Assembly: GCF_015191005.1 (NCBI RefSeq)
Contig: NZ_CP040442.1
Location: 2,170,001-2,234,000, forward strand
Source: Kaistella flava (ex Peng et al. 2021)
GTDB lineage: Bacteria > Bacteroidota > Bacteroidia > Flavobacteriales > Weeksellaceae
Direction of reading: 5' to 3'
Length of the DNA stretch: 64,000 nucleotides
Shown here: one piece after another, positions 17,794 through 26,607 of the stretch
Numbering within the stretch: position 1 is the stretch's first letter
Layout: the number at the start of each line of letters is the position of its first letter
Program-made: the position numbers and the translations under genes
Notes under the pieces: model-generated
Database searches by the model: none
What the model saw: only the letters and a program-made list of their open reading frames with translations
Told to the model about the DNA's origin: nothing

Positions 17794-19482
17794 ATGTGTA
17801 GAAACATTCTGCTTTTTGGTATCGTTTTTTTTTGCTGCGCAGTTTCCACTGCGCAAAATTCCGTTGAAGACTACTATACCATTCGAAAAGAGTATGCTCA
17901 ACTGCGTGAAAATAATGCAAATGCACTTCCTGCAATTGCGATAAGCATCAAATTGGCAAAGAATAAGCAAAATTTTAAACATTTATTTTATGCCTATGAA
18001 GATGCAGCCTTATATTCCCCAGACCGGGAGGACAAGTTAAAGTATGCCGACAGCTGTTTATCAACCGCACAGAAAACAAAAGATGCCACGATGATCAGCA
18101 CCGCTTATTTAGGAAAAGGCATTGTCTATTATTTCAATTTTCGAAAATTCGACAAAGCCCTTGACCATTATCTGCTTGCTGCCAAAAGCGCTGAAAAAAC
18201 GACCGACGCCTATTTACAGTATAAAATCAAATATAACATCGGGGTCGTTAAAAGTTATCTTGGCTATTATCCGGAAGCCTTGCTCTACTTTCACGAGTGC
18301 AAGCTCTTTTTTGAAACCAACTTAAAATCCAATCTTTCCCCTCCCCTGCTATTCAATAATACGAGGGGATACCTCAACACCATCCACCAGATAATGATCT
18401 GCGAACGACAATTACACCATTGGGAAAAGGTTGATCGTTTACTAAAAGAAACCGGTCGATACCGCAACAACGCTGACTTTAATCAAGAAAAAGGCTACTT
18501 TTTAAAAGAACGCGGCATCGCACTTTTTAACAAAAACCAGTACGAGCAAGCGATAGATTCTCTTATTATAGCAGAAGATATGCTTCAGCACAAAAAAGAA
18601 GAAAGCCATCTGGCAGTCACCTACTTTTATCTCGCCAAAGCTTATTTAAAAATGAATAACAGCTCCCTTTCTACCGGATACCTCAAAAAAGTCGACTCCC
18701 TGTTTACGCGAAATGAAGCCGTACTTCCTGAAGTCCGAAAAACGTACGAAATATTGTTAAAAAATAAGTACTTAGCGATTTCAGCTCTTGAAAGCGCTCA
18801 TTATACCGAGCAGTTGATGAAAGCTGATAGCATTTTGCACCACGATCTCCCGAATCTGTCCTCCCGAATCTTCACCGAATATGACACCAAAAGCCTGGTA
18901 GCCGAAAAAGAAAAACTCATACAGGCTAAAAACGTTCGAAATACAATCATCACCATCACCACTCTTCTCATCGGGTGCCTTATTTTCTTTCTCTACACAA
19001 TCAATCAAAAACGGAAAAAGAATTTGCAGAGCTATCAAAATATAGTGCGCCAATATGAAACAGTTACTACTGCCACTCCGGTAACCTCAGTACCCACAAC
19101 CCCCGATAGAAAATCAACGTACAGCTCGGCGCTCATTGAAAAATTGTTAAAAAAATTAGAAGAATTTGAACTTACCAATGGTTTTATTGTACAGGATATA
19201 ACATTAGGAAGCCTTGCGTTAGAAATGCAAACTAATAAAACCCATTTGTCATATGTGATTAATGAACACAAACAAATGACATGGCCTACTTACCTTAAAA
19301 CTTTGCGTATTAACTATATCACTAACTTAATGCTGAGAAATCCTACCTACTTGCATTACAACGTTGGGGTATTGGGTGAAATGTGTGGATACAAGTCCCG
19401 TCAGCAATTTGCAAAACAGTTTTGTGAAATTCATCAGTTATCTCCTCTTGAATTCATCAACTTAAGAACAAAAAACAATTAA
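17794..19482 (+). CDS. TPR-containing membrane regulator with AraC-type DNA-binding domain
   Basis: 562 residues from ATG 17794; an in-frame GTG at 17785 adds three residues. A signal peptide (LLFGIVFFCCAVSTAQ) leads to a periplasmic TPR-like helical repeat region (~30-360), one membrane span (IITITTLLIGCLIFFLYTI, about 385-405) and a C-terminal AraC-type helix-turn-helix (QDITLGSLALEMQTNKTHLS to SRQQFAKQFCEI). This is a one-protein transmembrane regulator common in Flavobacteria. It probably senses a periplasmic signal and controls nearby genes, with the SusCD cassette the natural candidate. RteC follows 42 bp later. Confidence 0.85.
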   Translation: MCRNILLFGIVFFCCAVSTAQNSVEDYYTIRKEYAQLRENNANALPAIAISIKLAKNKQNFKHLFYAYEDAALYSPDREDKLKYADSCLSTAQKTKDATMISTAYLGKGIVYYFNFRKFDKALDHYLLAAKSAEKTTDAYLQYKIKYNIGVVKSYLGYYPEALLYFHECKLFFETNLKSNLSPPLLFNNTRGYLNTIHQIMICERQLHHWEKVDRLLKETGRYRNNADFNQEKGYFLKERGIALFNKNQYEQAIDSLIIAEDMLQHKKEESHLAVTYFYLAKAYLKMNNSSLSTGYLKKVDSLFTRNEAVLPEVRKTYEILLKNKYLAISALESAHYTEQLMKADSILHHDLPNLSSRIFTEYDTKSLVAEKEKLIQAKNVRNTIITITTLLIGCLIFFLYTINQKRKKNLQSYQNIVRQYETVTTATPVTSVPTTPDRKSTYSSALIEKLLKKLEEFELTNGFIVQDITLGSLALEMQTNKTHLSYVINEHKQMTWPTYLKTLRINYITNLMLRNPTYLHYNVGVLGEMCGYKSRQQFAKQFCEIHQLSPLEFINLRTKNN

Positions 19483-19524
19483 TGCACTGTAGTTTAAACT
19501 CTATTTTTTAATAAGCGTACCGTT

Positions 19525-20373
19525 ATGAAGTCCATTCACCTTATCGAAAATACCACTTTATTGTGGCATGATCTTCAACAAAAATGCTCCCTACTCCAAG
19601 TTGAAAAAACCAATCCCCTGGAATATGCACAATTTGCATTGATGGAAACCGACCAAGCCGTCCGCACCATAAAATCATGGGTCATCACCCATGATTTTGA
19701 CTGTTGGGAACATGAGATCACGTTCTTTAAAGAACTTAAACCGAAGTTTATTGCGAAGTTCATGTATTATTCCAAAGTAATCAATGTACTTTCCTCTCTT
19801 CCTGCCTCAGGAACTAAGTTTAAAAAAAAGCTTTTCGACACTGAATTTGAACATTTGCACTATTTCGCCGTAGAAAATACGGAGTTCATAAGCTATTTCA
19901 GGCGAAAAGCCACCTACTTAGACTCTAAATATTTTCTGCGCTTTAAATATGATTTAGATGTCAAACTTGCCATGGATATGCACAGCTACGATGAGCGTTT
20001 CGCCACTTCTCATGACCATTTGGTAGCAACCATTCTTGCGAATGACGAATTTGAATTTTTTCTAAAAACCCAACTACACCAGCTTAAAGAAAACACAGTC
20101 AGCGAGGTAACCTCCCCTAACTCCCTACATTGGACCGCCTCAAAGGCAGCCCTTACCGAATTGATTTTCGCTCTGCATCACACCAATTGCTTCAATGGCG
20201 GCAATGCCGATTTATCCCAGACCGTTCGGTGGTTTGAAAATAAATTAGAAATAGACCTCGGCAATTATCATAAAACCATGACCGAAATAGGAAACCGCAA
20301 AACAAATCAAACAAAATTCATTCAACTCTTGCAAGATAATTTAAACGCTTACCTGGAGGCATTAGAAAACTAA
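19525..20373 (+). CDS. rteC: RteC-family regulator
   Basis: 282 residues over the full length of the RteC family. The C-terminal part (LTELIFALHHTNCFNGGNAD, then TVRWFENKLEIDLGNYHKT and FIQLLQDNLNAYL) is characteristic. In CTnDOT, RteC activates excision genes, but chromosomal copies without a conjugative element are frequent in Flavobacteria. It follows the TPR/AraC regulator closely and is likely in the same operon. No integrase or excisionase is visible here, so a mobile-element role is not supported. Confidence 0.82.
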   Translation: MKSIHLIENTTLLWHDLQQKCSLLQVEKTNPLEYAQFALMETDQAVRTIKSWVITHDFDCWEHEITFFKELKPKFIAKFMYYSKVINVLSSLPASGTKFKKKLFDTEFEHLHYFAVENTEFISYFRRKATYLDSKYFLRFKYDLDVKLAMDMHSYDERFATSHDHLVATILANDEFEFFLKTQLHQLKENTVSEVTSPNSLHWTASKAALTELIFALHHTNCFNGGNADLSQTVRWFENKLEIDLGNYHKTMTEIGNRKTNQTKFIQLLQDNLNAYLEALEN

Positions 20374-20819
20374 AAACCCGCACCAACTCCATTGGACACA
20401 GCGCTGTTAACCCTTTACGCTCTAACAGCACTCTGCCATCCAACAAACACCCAGCATCAAACACCAAGCATCCAGCACCAAACACCCAGCATCAAACATC
20501 CATCATCCATTATCCATCACCCAACACCCATCCCTGCAATAAAGTTCTTGCCCATCTCGTGATTTCGACAGGCTCAATCACCACATCGACCCAGCATCAC
20601 ATCAGCACACCCTGCATCCAGCACCAAGCATCCAGCATCAGACACTTGCCCATCTCGTGATTTCGACAGGCTCAATCACCACATAAAACCATCATCCGCC
20701 ACCCCGCATCCCGCACCCCGCACCTCACTTGTTAATAACTTTTTCTTTCGTACTACCGACAATATACTGAATAAGACAATCTGCAATTCGTAACCTTTGC
20801 CCTATCAAAGAGCAGCACT
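20374..20819. other. Repeat spacer with heptamer tracts and hairpins
   Basis: A GCTGTTA/TAACAGC hairpin lies at 20403-20429, followed by CATCCAGCACC-type 7-bp tracts and two copies of the small hairpin repeat with loop TCGACAGGCTC. No coding sequence seen. Confidence 0.6.
20559..20680. repeat. Two small hairpin repeats (TCGACAGGCTC loop)
   Basis: At 20559-20582 and 20657-20680 GTGATT and AATCAC flank TCGACAGGCTC. The same loop recurs with GTGGCT/AGCCAC arms at 21426-21449, 24985-25010 and 25295-25320, so stems covary while the loop is kept. Confidence 0.65.
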
Positions 20820-21023
20820 ATGAAACCAAAAATCACCCGCCTCTGCATCTACCCAAAAGACATCCAGCGCATCACCGGCAAAAGCGAGCGCTACAGTCGT
20901 GATTTGATTCTTAAAATCAAGATCATTCTGAATAAACCCGATCATCAATTCGTCACCGTCGCAGAATTCTGCACCTATATGGGTTTACCTATGGAAGCGG
21001 TTCAAGTGTTTATTACTGATTAA
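20820..21023 (+). CDS. Conserved small protein, unknown function
   Basis: 67 residues, basic N-terminus (KPKITRLCIYPKDIQRITGK) then FVTVAEFCTYMGLPMEAVQ, which looks like a small helix-turn-helix of the kind seen in short Flavobacteria proteins with a YPKD.QRITG.S motif. I recognise the pattern but know no function. It is isolated among repeats on both sides. Confidence 0.6.
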   Translation: MKPKITRLCIYPKDIQRITGKSERYSRDLILKIKIILNKPDHQFVTVAEFCTYMGLPMEAVQVFITD

Positions 21024-21098
21024 CGCTTCCGCCACCCTAAAGTGATTTCGACTCCGCTCAATCACCACCTCAACCTCAACCTCAACCTCATTCCAAAC

Positions 21099-21332
21099 CG
21101 ACATAGGAGATTTTTGCGTAAAGAAAAATTGTAATTTCTTCTATATAAACCCTTCAACTAACCACTCATAAAAATCTCCAGTGTCCGAAGCGCGGTCAAA
21201 AACCAAAATCGAAGACCAACTTACATTCCGCGCAAGTTTGGAGATTTTCTAAGAAGAAATTCCAATTTTTTAGCAAAAAGATCCAATCTTGTCCCGAAAC
21301 TTCGGGCTTGTTACTTTTTGTGTCGAGATAAA
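21099..21332 (-). repeat. Family 1 element, copy R1
   Basis: Tail at the left (CGACATAGGAGATTTTT), inner stem AAAATCTCC with GGAGATTTT, apical arms GCGCGG and CCGCGC. Its head carries a CCCGAA/TTCGGG mini-hairpin. The inner stem differs from other copies in a compensated way. Confidence 0.7.
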
Positions 21333-21523
21333 CCATTGCAAATGATTCGCTGTTTCCGTTAAAAAATATAAATATGATGAAGCAAAAATAAAAAGAAATC
21401 AATATTAAAACTTGTTTTAAATCACGTGGCTTCGACAGGCTCAGCCACCAGTTTATCTTTTATCGAAATAGCAATGCTATAACAGTAATTCCTCTTTAAT
21501 CTTCCCTCAAACTGATTTGTTAT

Positions 21524-21752
21524 CGACTTAGGAGATTTTTGCGTTAAGAAAAATTGTAATTTCTTCCAACCCTACTCTTTAACAACCACCACCTAAAAAT
21601 CCCTTTTGTTCGAAGCGCGGCAACCATTTAAATTCGAAGCGAAACTCGGATTTCCGCGCAAGTTGAGGGATTTTATTTGAAGAAATTTCAATTTTTTAGT
21701 AAAAAGATCCAGTCTTGAACTTTTGGTTCTTTTGTTTCAAGACAAAAGAACA
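21524..21752 (-). repeat. Family 1 element, copy R2
   Basis: Tail CGACTTAGGAGATTTTTGCG, inner stem AAAATCCCT with AGGGATTTT (compensated), apical GCGCGG type and head GGTTCTTTTGTTTCAAGAC. Confidence 0.7.
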
Positions 21753-21760
21753 AGATTAAA

Positions 21761-21866
21761 TTTCTGCCCGAGTTTGGGGATTTTCTCAGAAGAAATTTAC
21801 TTTTTTTAGTAAAAAGATCCAAGTCTTGACCTTTTTGTTACTTTTTGTGTCAAGACAAAAAGTAAA
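21761..21866 (-). repeat. Family 1 element, half copy
   Basis: Only the CCGCC-type arm, the GGGGATTTTC arm and a head of the CTTTTTGTGTCAAGAC type; the tail half is missing. Confidence 0.6.
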
Positions 21867-21928
21867 GAATAAAAGAAACTACTTGAATTACTAACACATC
21901 ATGTAAAAAGAAAATATACACTACCACC

Positions 21929-21990
21929 CAGAAAGCTTCTTTTCCCCAACCCTTACTTCGACAAGCTCAGCATAAAAAAGGAAGGAAGCT
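21929..21990 (-). repeat. Family 2 hairpin
   Basis: AGAAAGCTTC and GAAGCTTTCT arms with TTTTCCCCAACCC and GCTCAGCATAAAAAA inside, the conserved family 2 core. Confidence 0.55.
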
Positions 21991-22060
21991 TTCTTAGCAT
22001 TTTCACTAAAACCAGCTCCCCAATCACCATCTCAACCTCAACCTAAAAAGCATTTGAACT

Positions 22061-22290
22061 CGACTTCGGCGATTTTTGCGTAAAGAAAAAAGAAAATTTC
22101 TTCCAACCTACCCTTCCAACAAACACCGCCTAAAAATCCCCAGTGTTTGAGTGGCGGCAACAAATAGTATACACAAAAACCCATTCCCTTTCCGCCCGAG
22201 TTTGGGGATTTTCTCAGAAGAAATTTACTTTTTTTAGCAAAAAGATCCAAGTCTTGAACTTTTGGTTCTTTTGTTTCAAGACAAAAGAAC
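22061..22290 (-). repeat. Family 1 element, copy R3
   Basis: A clean 230-bp copy of the GGCGG/CCGCC type: tail CGACTTCGGCGATTTTTGCG, inner stem AAAATCCCC/GGGGATTTT and head ending in a 9-bp hairpin GTTCTTTTG/CAAAAGAAC. Confidence 0.75.
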
Positions 22291-22298
22291 AGAAAATA

Positions 22299-22402
22299 GA
22301 CACCCAGAAAGCTTCTTTTCTCCAACCCTTTGCTTCGACAGGTACTTCAGCAAGCTCAGTATGACACTCAGCATAAAAAAGAAAGAAAGCTTTCTTCGCA
22401 TT
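22299..22402 (-). repeat. Family 2 hairpin
   Basis: Arms AGAAAGCTT and AAGCTTTCT surround CTCCAACCC, two TCGACA/GCTCAG motifs and GCATAAAAAA. Confidence 0.55.
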
Positions 22403-22794
22403 TGTACAAAAAACCCGTTGTCATTCCAAGAAAGGAGGCCACGACCGACGAAGCAACCTCAACCTCACCACCAATTCTTAAAAAACACAATATTTTCTAT
22501 AAATTCTACCAATCCAACACCCAACCACTTAGCCCCTCCAAGCCCCCCTCTAGGATACTTCATGGATCCCCCTAGGATAGTTGCCCAAATCCCCACTCCA
22601 ACTTTCGGCAATACCGGCAGAACCGGCACAAAACAGCCCTTTCCGCAAAAAACAATCCTTTCGGCAAAAACCCCCTTAACCGGCACCAACACTTGCTTTA
22701 AATGAAAATATTACCAAATTTTGTCCCGTGATCACAACAGGTTTTACCGGATGTACCTCAACATCTGATTCTTAATTTCTTAAAATTTAAAACA

Positions 22795-23553
22795 ATGGCA
22801 AGACAAAAAGGACTTATTAAGCTAAAAGGAACGATGGGTGACATCACCTTCTATCGTACCAAAGACGGTTACATGGCCCGCGAAAAAGGCGGCATCACGG
22901 CCGAAAGAATGCGCACTGATCCCGCTTTTCAGCGGACCCGCGAAAATATGGCAGAGTTCGGCAGAGCAGGCAAAGCCGGTAAAGTATTGCGCAACTCAGT
23001 ACAGTCGTTACTGCGTACGGCAGGCGACCGATTGATGGTGAGCCGCCTGACCAAAGAAATGGTCAAAGTAATTCAGCTCGATGCCATCAATCCTCGTGGA
23101 CTGCGAAATGTCATTGATGGCGAAGCAGAGCTGTTGCAGGGATTCGATTTCAATATCCATGGTAAATTGAACACCAGTTTCGGAGCTCCATTTGTAACCA
23201 CTTTGGATCGCGCACTCGGCACGGCCCATATCGACATCGCTCCATTTATTCCCACGGACAGTGTGATTGCTCCGGCTGGTAGCACCCACTACAAGTTAGT
23301 TTCTGCCGGGACAGACATTAATTTTGAAGCAGAAAGCTACACCTCAGACCGCAACGAAAGTGACATTTTACCGATCAACACGGTCCTCACCGACCCAATT
23401 GAATTGCACAATACGTTACCCGCTGCTTCGGTCAACCCTCTCTTTCTGTTATTCGGGATCAACTTTTATCAGGAAGTAAATGGGTCTTTTTACGAGTTGA
23501 AAAATGGGTCGTACAACGCACTGCAACTGGTGCAGGTTTCTGGCACACCATAA
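22795..23553 (+). CDS. Conserved Bacteroidota protein of unknown function
   Basis: 252 residues, no signal peptide. The N-terminus IKLKGTMGDITFYRTKDGYM, then AREKGGI and FQRTRENMAEFGRAGKAGK, is basic; the C-terminal half is richer in beta-type sequence (HIDIAPFIPTDSVIAPAG). I recall similar proteins in Flavobacteria and Sphingobacteria, often beside DUF5675, with no assigned role. It heads a tight operon: DUF5675 starts 2 bp after its stop. Base use is less AT-rich than the flanking spacers. A phage-structural or domesticated-phage origin is possible but unproven. Confidence 0.7.
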   Translation: MARQKGLIKLKGTMGDITFYRTKDGYMAREKGGITAERMRTDPAFQRTRENMAEFGRAGKAGKVLRNSVQSLLRTAGDRLMVSRLTKEMVKVIQLDAINPRGLRNVIDGEAELLQGFDFNIHGKLNTSFGAPFVTTLDRALGTAHIDIAPFIPTDSVIAPAGSTHYKLVSAGTDINFEAESYTSDRNESDILPINTVLTDPIELHNTLPAASVNPLFLLFGINFYQEVNGSFYELKNGSYNALQLVQVSGTP

Positions 23554-23555
23554 TC

Positions 23556-23948
23556 ATGGAACTTCAATTAATCAGAACCTCACATCCTACTGGAGTCAAT
23601 GGTGTACTGCTGCTAGACGGGGTAGAACTCTGCAAAACTATTGAGTTACCTTGGTTGGAAAACAGACCGCGGATCTCCTGCATTCCTGTTGGAAAGTATC
23701 GATTGCGGAAACGATGCAGTGTCAAATTCAACTGGCATTTTGAATTGATGGACGTGCCGGGGCGCAGCGCTATTTTAATTCATCCCGCCAACCATGCCGC
23801 CCTGGAATTGAAAGGGTGTATTGCACCCGTGCTCCAACATACCGGAGAAGGAAAAGGCAGTTCTTCCAGAATTGCTTTGGAACGCTTGAAAGACCGCCTT
23901 TATCCCCTCTTGGATAAAGGGAATATCATCTATCTAACCATAAAATAA
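23556..23948 (+). CDS. DUF5675 family protein
   Basis: 130 residues covering the whole DUF5675 domain: ELQLIRTSHPTGVNGVLLLD, PVGKYRLRKR, and the conserved ILIHPANHAALELKGCIAP with His and Cys that recall an L,D-transpeptidase-like arrangement. DUF5675 proteins occur in phages and in bacterial operons; activity has not been shown to my knowledge. It sits second in the cassette, 8 bp before a small membrane protein, as a lysis or wall-modifying gene might. Confidence 0.8.
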   Translation: MELQLIRTSHPTGVNGVLLLDGVELCKTIELPWLENRPRISCIPVGKYRLRKRCSVKFNWHFELMDVPGRSAILIHPANHAALELKGCIAPVLQHTGEGKGSSSRIALERLKDRLYPLLDKGNIIYLTIK

Positions 23949-23956
23949 GTTGAACC

Positions 23957-24175
23957 ATGAAAAAGATCATCCAGCGATTACAGGAGCCGACTCCACGGTT
24001 CTTTCGCAAGATCAGAAATTACGGCTTGGTATTAACGACCATCAGTGCGGTGATAACAACAGCTGTTATTCCACTACCAGCGGTGCTCATCACCCTGGCA
24101 GGTTACACCGCCTTAGCAGGCGGCATCGCCAGCGCGCTCAGCCAGACAGCCGTCGAAAACGAGGGCAAGCCATGA
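23957..24175 (+). CDS. Small membrane protein, holin-like size
   Basis: 72 residues: a basic head (KKIIQRLQEPTPRFFRKIR), then two hydrophobic stretches (GLVLTTISAVITTAVI and LPAVLITLAGYTALAGGIA). Size and topology resemble small holin-like proteins, but sequence alone does not establish that. Its stop overlaps the start of the next gene. Confidence 0.65.
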   Translation: MKKIIQRLQEPTPRFFRKIRNYGLVLTTISAVITTAVIPLPAVLITLAGYTALAGGIASALSQTAVENEGKP

Positions 24176-24357
24176 TGCAGTTTGACACGGCACAGCGCAT
24201 CAGTGCCGCCAGTGGCATGGCCCTGATTGTGATGCTGCAGATCCAAAGAGAGGAAGTCATTAAAACGATTGTTTTAGCTGGCCTTGGAGGAATGGCCAGC
24301 TACCTCTTCACTTTAATATTAAAATTTCTGATTCTTTATTTGAAAAAGAAATTTTAA
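24172..24357 (+). CDS. Small membrane protein overlapping the previous gene
   Basis: 61 residues from ATG 24172, which overlaps the previous TGA (24173-24175); a second ATG follows at 24175. Two hydrophobic segments (MALIVMLQIQ and LAGLGGMASYLFTLILKFLI) and a basic end (KKKF). The overlap and a terminator 15 bp downstream support it as the last gene of the cassette. Not recognised. Confidence 0.6.
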   Translation: MMQFDTAQRISAASGMALIVMLQIQREEVIKTIVLAGLGGMASYLFTLILKFLILYLKKKF

Positions 24358-24371
24358 GTGTTTTTTTAACG

Positions 24372-24398
24372 GAAGGCCTCTCAGTACGAGAGGTCTTC
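24372..24398 (+). terminator. Terminator after the four-gene cassette
   Basis: GAAGGCCTCTC pairs with GAGAGGTCTTC (11 bp, one G-T pair) with a 5-nt loop and a T-rich end. Confidence 0.8.
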
Positions 24399-24529
24399 TT
24401 TTGTTGAATACTACCATCAGTGCGAGCAGTCTCTAAAAATGTAATCGCAAGCAGCCAGCACCGACCGACAGCCTGTCCGCCTTACCCGAAAGCAACCTGG
24501 ACCTTCAACTTAACTAATAGGTACTCCCC

Positions 24530-24760
24530 CGACTTAGGAGATTTTTACGTTAAGAAAAATTAAATTTCTTTTGCATAGATCCTCTAAATTATAACCGCAT
24601 AAAAATCCCCATTGTTTGAGTGGCGGCAACAAATTTCATACACAAAAACCTAGTACCTTTCCGCCCGAGTTTTGGGGGGGCTCTTAAAAGAAATTTTATT
24701 TTTTAGCAAAAAAATCCAGTCTTGACTTTTTTGTTACTTTTTGTGTCAAGACAAAAAGTA
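24530..24760 (-). repeat. Family 1 element, copy R4
   Basis: GGCGG/CCGCC type with the CTTTTTGTGTCAAGAC head. The inner right arm is damaged (a G-run), so this copy is decaying. Confidence 0.7.
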
Positions 24761-25037
24761 AAGAAATCATTTAGTAAACAGATCCACGTCTTGTCCCAAA
24801 ACTTCGGAATTGTTTCTTTTGTTTCAAGACAAAAGAACAAATAAACATTTAAGAAAAAGATCCGTATCGTGACCTTTTTGTGTCAAGACAAACCATTGAA
24901 AATGGTTCGCTGATTCCTATAAAAAATATAAATATGATGAAGCAAAAAATAAAAGAAATCAACAATTAAACTTATTTTAAATCACGTGGCTTCGACAGGC
25001 TCAGCCACCAGTAGGCCTTAATTAAATTAACCAATAT

Positions 25038-25267
25038 CGACTTCGGAGATTTTTACGTTAAGAAAAATGAAAATTTCTTCGAGCCTAACTAATCAACTAA
25101 CTCTGCATAAAAATCCCCATTGTTTGAGTGGCGGCAACAAATTCATACACAAAAACCCACTATATTTCCGCCCGAGTTTTGGGGATTTTCTAAGAAGAAA
25201 TTATCTTTTTTTAGTAAAAAGATCCAAGTCTTGAACTTTTGTTTCTTTTGTTTCAAGACAAAAGAAA
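25038..25267 (-). repeat. Family 1 element, copy R5
   Basis: GGCGG/CCGCC type, tail CGACTTCGGAGATTTTTACG; it ends 99 bp before the pglD stop. Confidence 0.72.
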
Positions 25268-25365
25268 TTAATATTATAACTGGGTTTTAAATCACGTGGC
25301 TTCGACAGGCTCAGCCACCAGTTTATCTTTTATCGAAATAGCAATTCTATATCATTAATTCCTCT

Positions 25366-25998
25366 TCAATCTACCCTATAAAAATCGGGATCATTATACT
25401 TAATAATCCTCCCCGGATTACCAACAACCACCGCATAATCTGGAACATCCTTTATCACCACCGTACCAGCACCAATCGTCACCCACTTTCCAATTGTAAT
25501 ACACTGGATCACACTCGCACCAATCCCAATTTGAGAACCTTCACCAACGCTCACATGACCTGCCAAGGCAGCATTCGGGGAGATATGCACATAATCTTCC
25601 AACACACAATCGTGCTCTACGACGCAGCCTGAATTTAAGATACAGTGCTTCCCTATTTGGGTTCCGGCATTGACTACCACTTGTGGCATTACCACGGTAC
25701 CCTCTTCTATTTCGGCAAAAGAGGAGATGCTAGCTGTAGGAGCAATGGCTTTAAAAAAAGAGAATTCATTTTGTTCAACGACCTTTTTTCGCACCTCATT
25801 ACTGCCGATCGCAATAATGAATTGATCTTCTGGTGTTGAGGTATAAGAGGCTGTGGCATGCACTGGAATATGGAGCAAGGTATCTGCTTGTGGCCGATCA
25901 TCCAGAATAGCGGTTACCTGTATTTTTGCAGACAATACGATATCTGCCACCACTTTGCCGTGTCCGCTTGCGCCAAAAATATAATATTGGGTGTTCAT
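25366..25998 (-). CDS. PglD-type sugar O/N-acyltransferase
   Basis: 210 residues. An N-terminal Rossmann-like domain (YYIFGASGHGKVVADIV) and a C-terminal left-handed beta-helix of hexapeptide repeats (GTQIGKHCILNSGCVVEHD to WVTIGAGTVVIKDVPDYAVV) ending VVGNPGR. This is the NeuD/PglD architecture, acetyl-CoA-dependent N-acetylation of a UDP-4-amino sugar in the Pgl pathway. His in EHD is the expected catalytic base. It follows PglC by 3 bp and is the last gene of the polysaccharide locus. No PglE-type aminotransferase is adjacent, so the acceptor is uncertain. Confidence 0.88.
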   Translation of the reverse strand: MNTQYYIFGASGHGKVVADIVLSAKIQVTAILDDRPQADTLLHIPVHATASYTSTPEDQFIIAIGSNEVRKKVVEQNEFSFFKAIAPTASISSFAEIEEGTVVMPQVVVNAGTQIGKHCILNSGCVVEHDCVLEDYVHISPNAALAGHVSVGEGSQIGIGASVIQCITIGKWVTIGAGTVVIKDVPDYAVVVGNPGRIIKYNDPDFYRVD

Positions 25999-26001
25999 TC
26001 T

Positions 26002-26607
26002 TTAAAAATTACCTTTAAATGCTTCCATCGTGACTTGCCCTTCCTGCGAAATCCCTTCGCTTACAAATACTTTCTTAACGGTTAAAAAAAGTATTTTCAT
26101 ATCTAAAAGAAAACTGCAATGCTGGGTGTACCATACATCATATTCGAATTTCTGTTCCCAACTGATGGCGTTTCGGCCATTGATTTGTGCCCAGCCTGTG
26201 ATGCCTGGTCTTACGTTGTGACGCTGCTGCTGAAAAGTATTGTATAATGGAAGATACTGTGGTAATAAAGGCCTTGGCCCGATTAAACTCATATCCCCTT
26301 TAATCACATTCAGCAATTGGGGTATTTCATCTAAAGAAGTTTTACGAACAAAAGCTCCGATGGCAGTAAGGCGGTTGTGATCAGGCAAAAGGTGACCTTC
26401 ACTATCTTTCTTATCGGTCATGGTTTTGAACTTGAGGATGCTGAAAATCTTGCCGTGTAAACCCGGACGCTTCTGCACAAAGAACGGCTTTCCTTGATTG
26501 GCGATGAATAAACCGATGGTCACGATGATGAAAATGGGACTTAAAAGTAGAAAGCCCAACGCTGCGGCTGTACAATCAAATAGTCTTTTGAAAAAGGATC
26601 TATACAT
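26002..26607 (-). CDS. PglC-type phosphoglycosyl transferase
   Basis: 201 residues, the minimal monotopic PGT. One N-terminal re-entrant membrane helix (CTAAALGFLLLSPIFIIVTI), KFKTM, the catalytic Asp-Glu in SLDEIPQLLNVIKGDMS, IGPRPLLP and GITGWAQINGRN. It moves a phospho-sugar from a UDP-sugar to undecaprenyl phosphate and so primes the repeat unit at the inner membrane. It overlaps the upstream glycosyltransferase by 8 bp. Confidence 0.93.
   Translation of the reverse strand: MYRSFFKRLFDCTAAALGFLLLSPIFIIVTIGLFIANQGKPFFVQKRPGLHGKIFSILKFKTMTDKKDSEGHLLPDHNRLTAIGAFVRKTSLDEIPQLLNVIKGDMSLIGPRPLLPQYLPLYNTFQQQRHNVRPGITGWAQINGRNAISWEQKFEYDVWYTQHCSFLLDMKILFLTVKKVFVSEGISQEGQVTMEAFKGNF

Larger units (their letters stand above)
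21024..22794. other. Repeat-dense spacer, left flank of the polysaccharide locus
   Basis: Holds three near-complete family 1 copies and one half copy, two family 2 hairpins, hexamers (ACCTCA at 21066-21089) and a Pro/Thr-rich open frame that is only repeat read-through. The segment 21360-21515 resembles the sequence around and after pglD (25260-25380). Confidence 0.6.
24399..25365. other. Repeat spacer between the cassette and pglD
   Basis: Holds family 1 copies R4 and R5, loose head modules at 24775-24900 and two GTGGCT/AGCCAC small hairpins. No gene seen. Confidence 0.6.

Noticed and set aside
19525..20373. Conjugative transposon around RteC
   Set aside because: No integrase, excisionase, mobilisation or transfer genes and no attachment-site repeats were found nearby.
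22262..22705. 147-codon plus-strand frame rich in Pro/Thr
   Set aside because: Starts inside a family 1 element and continues through repeat sequence; no homology-like pattern.
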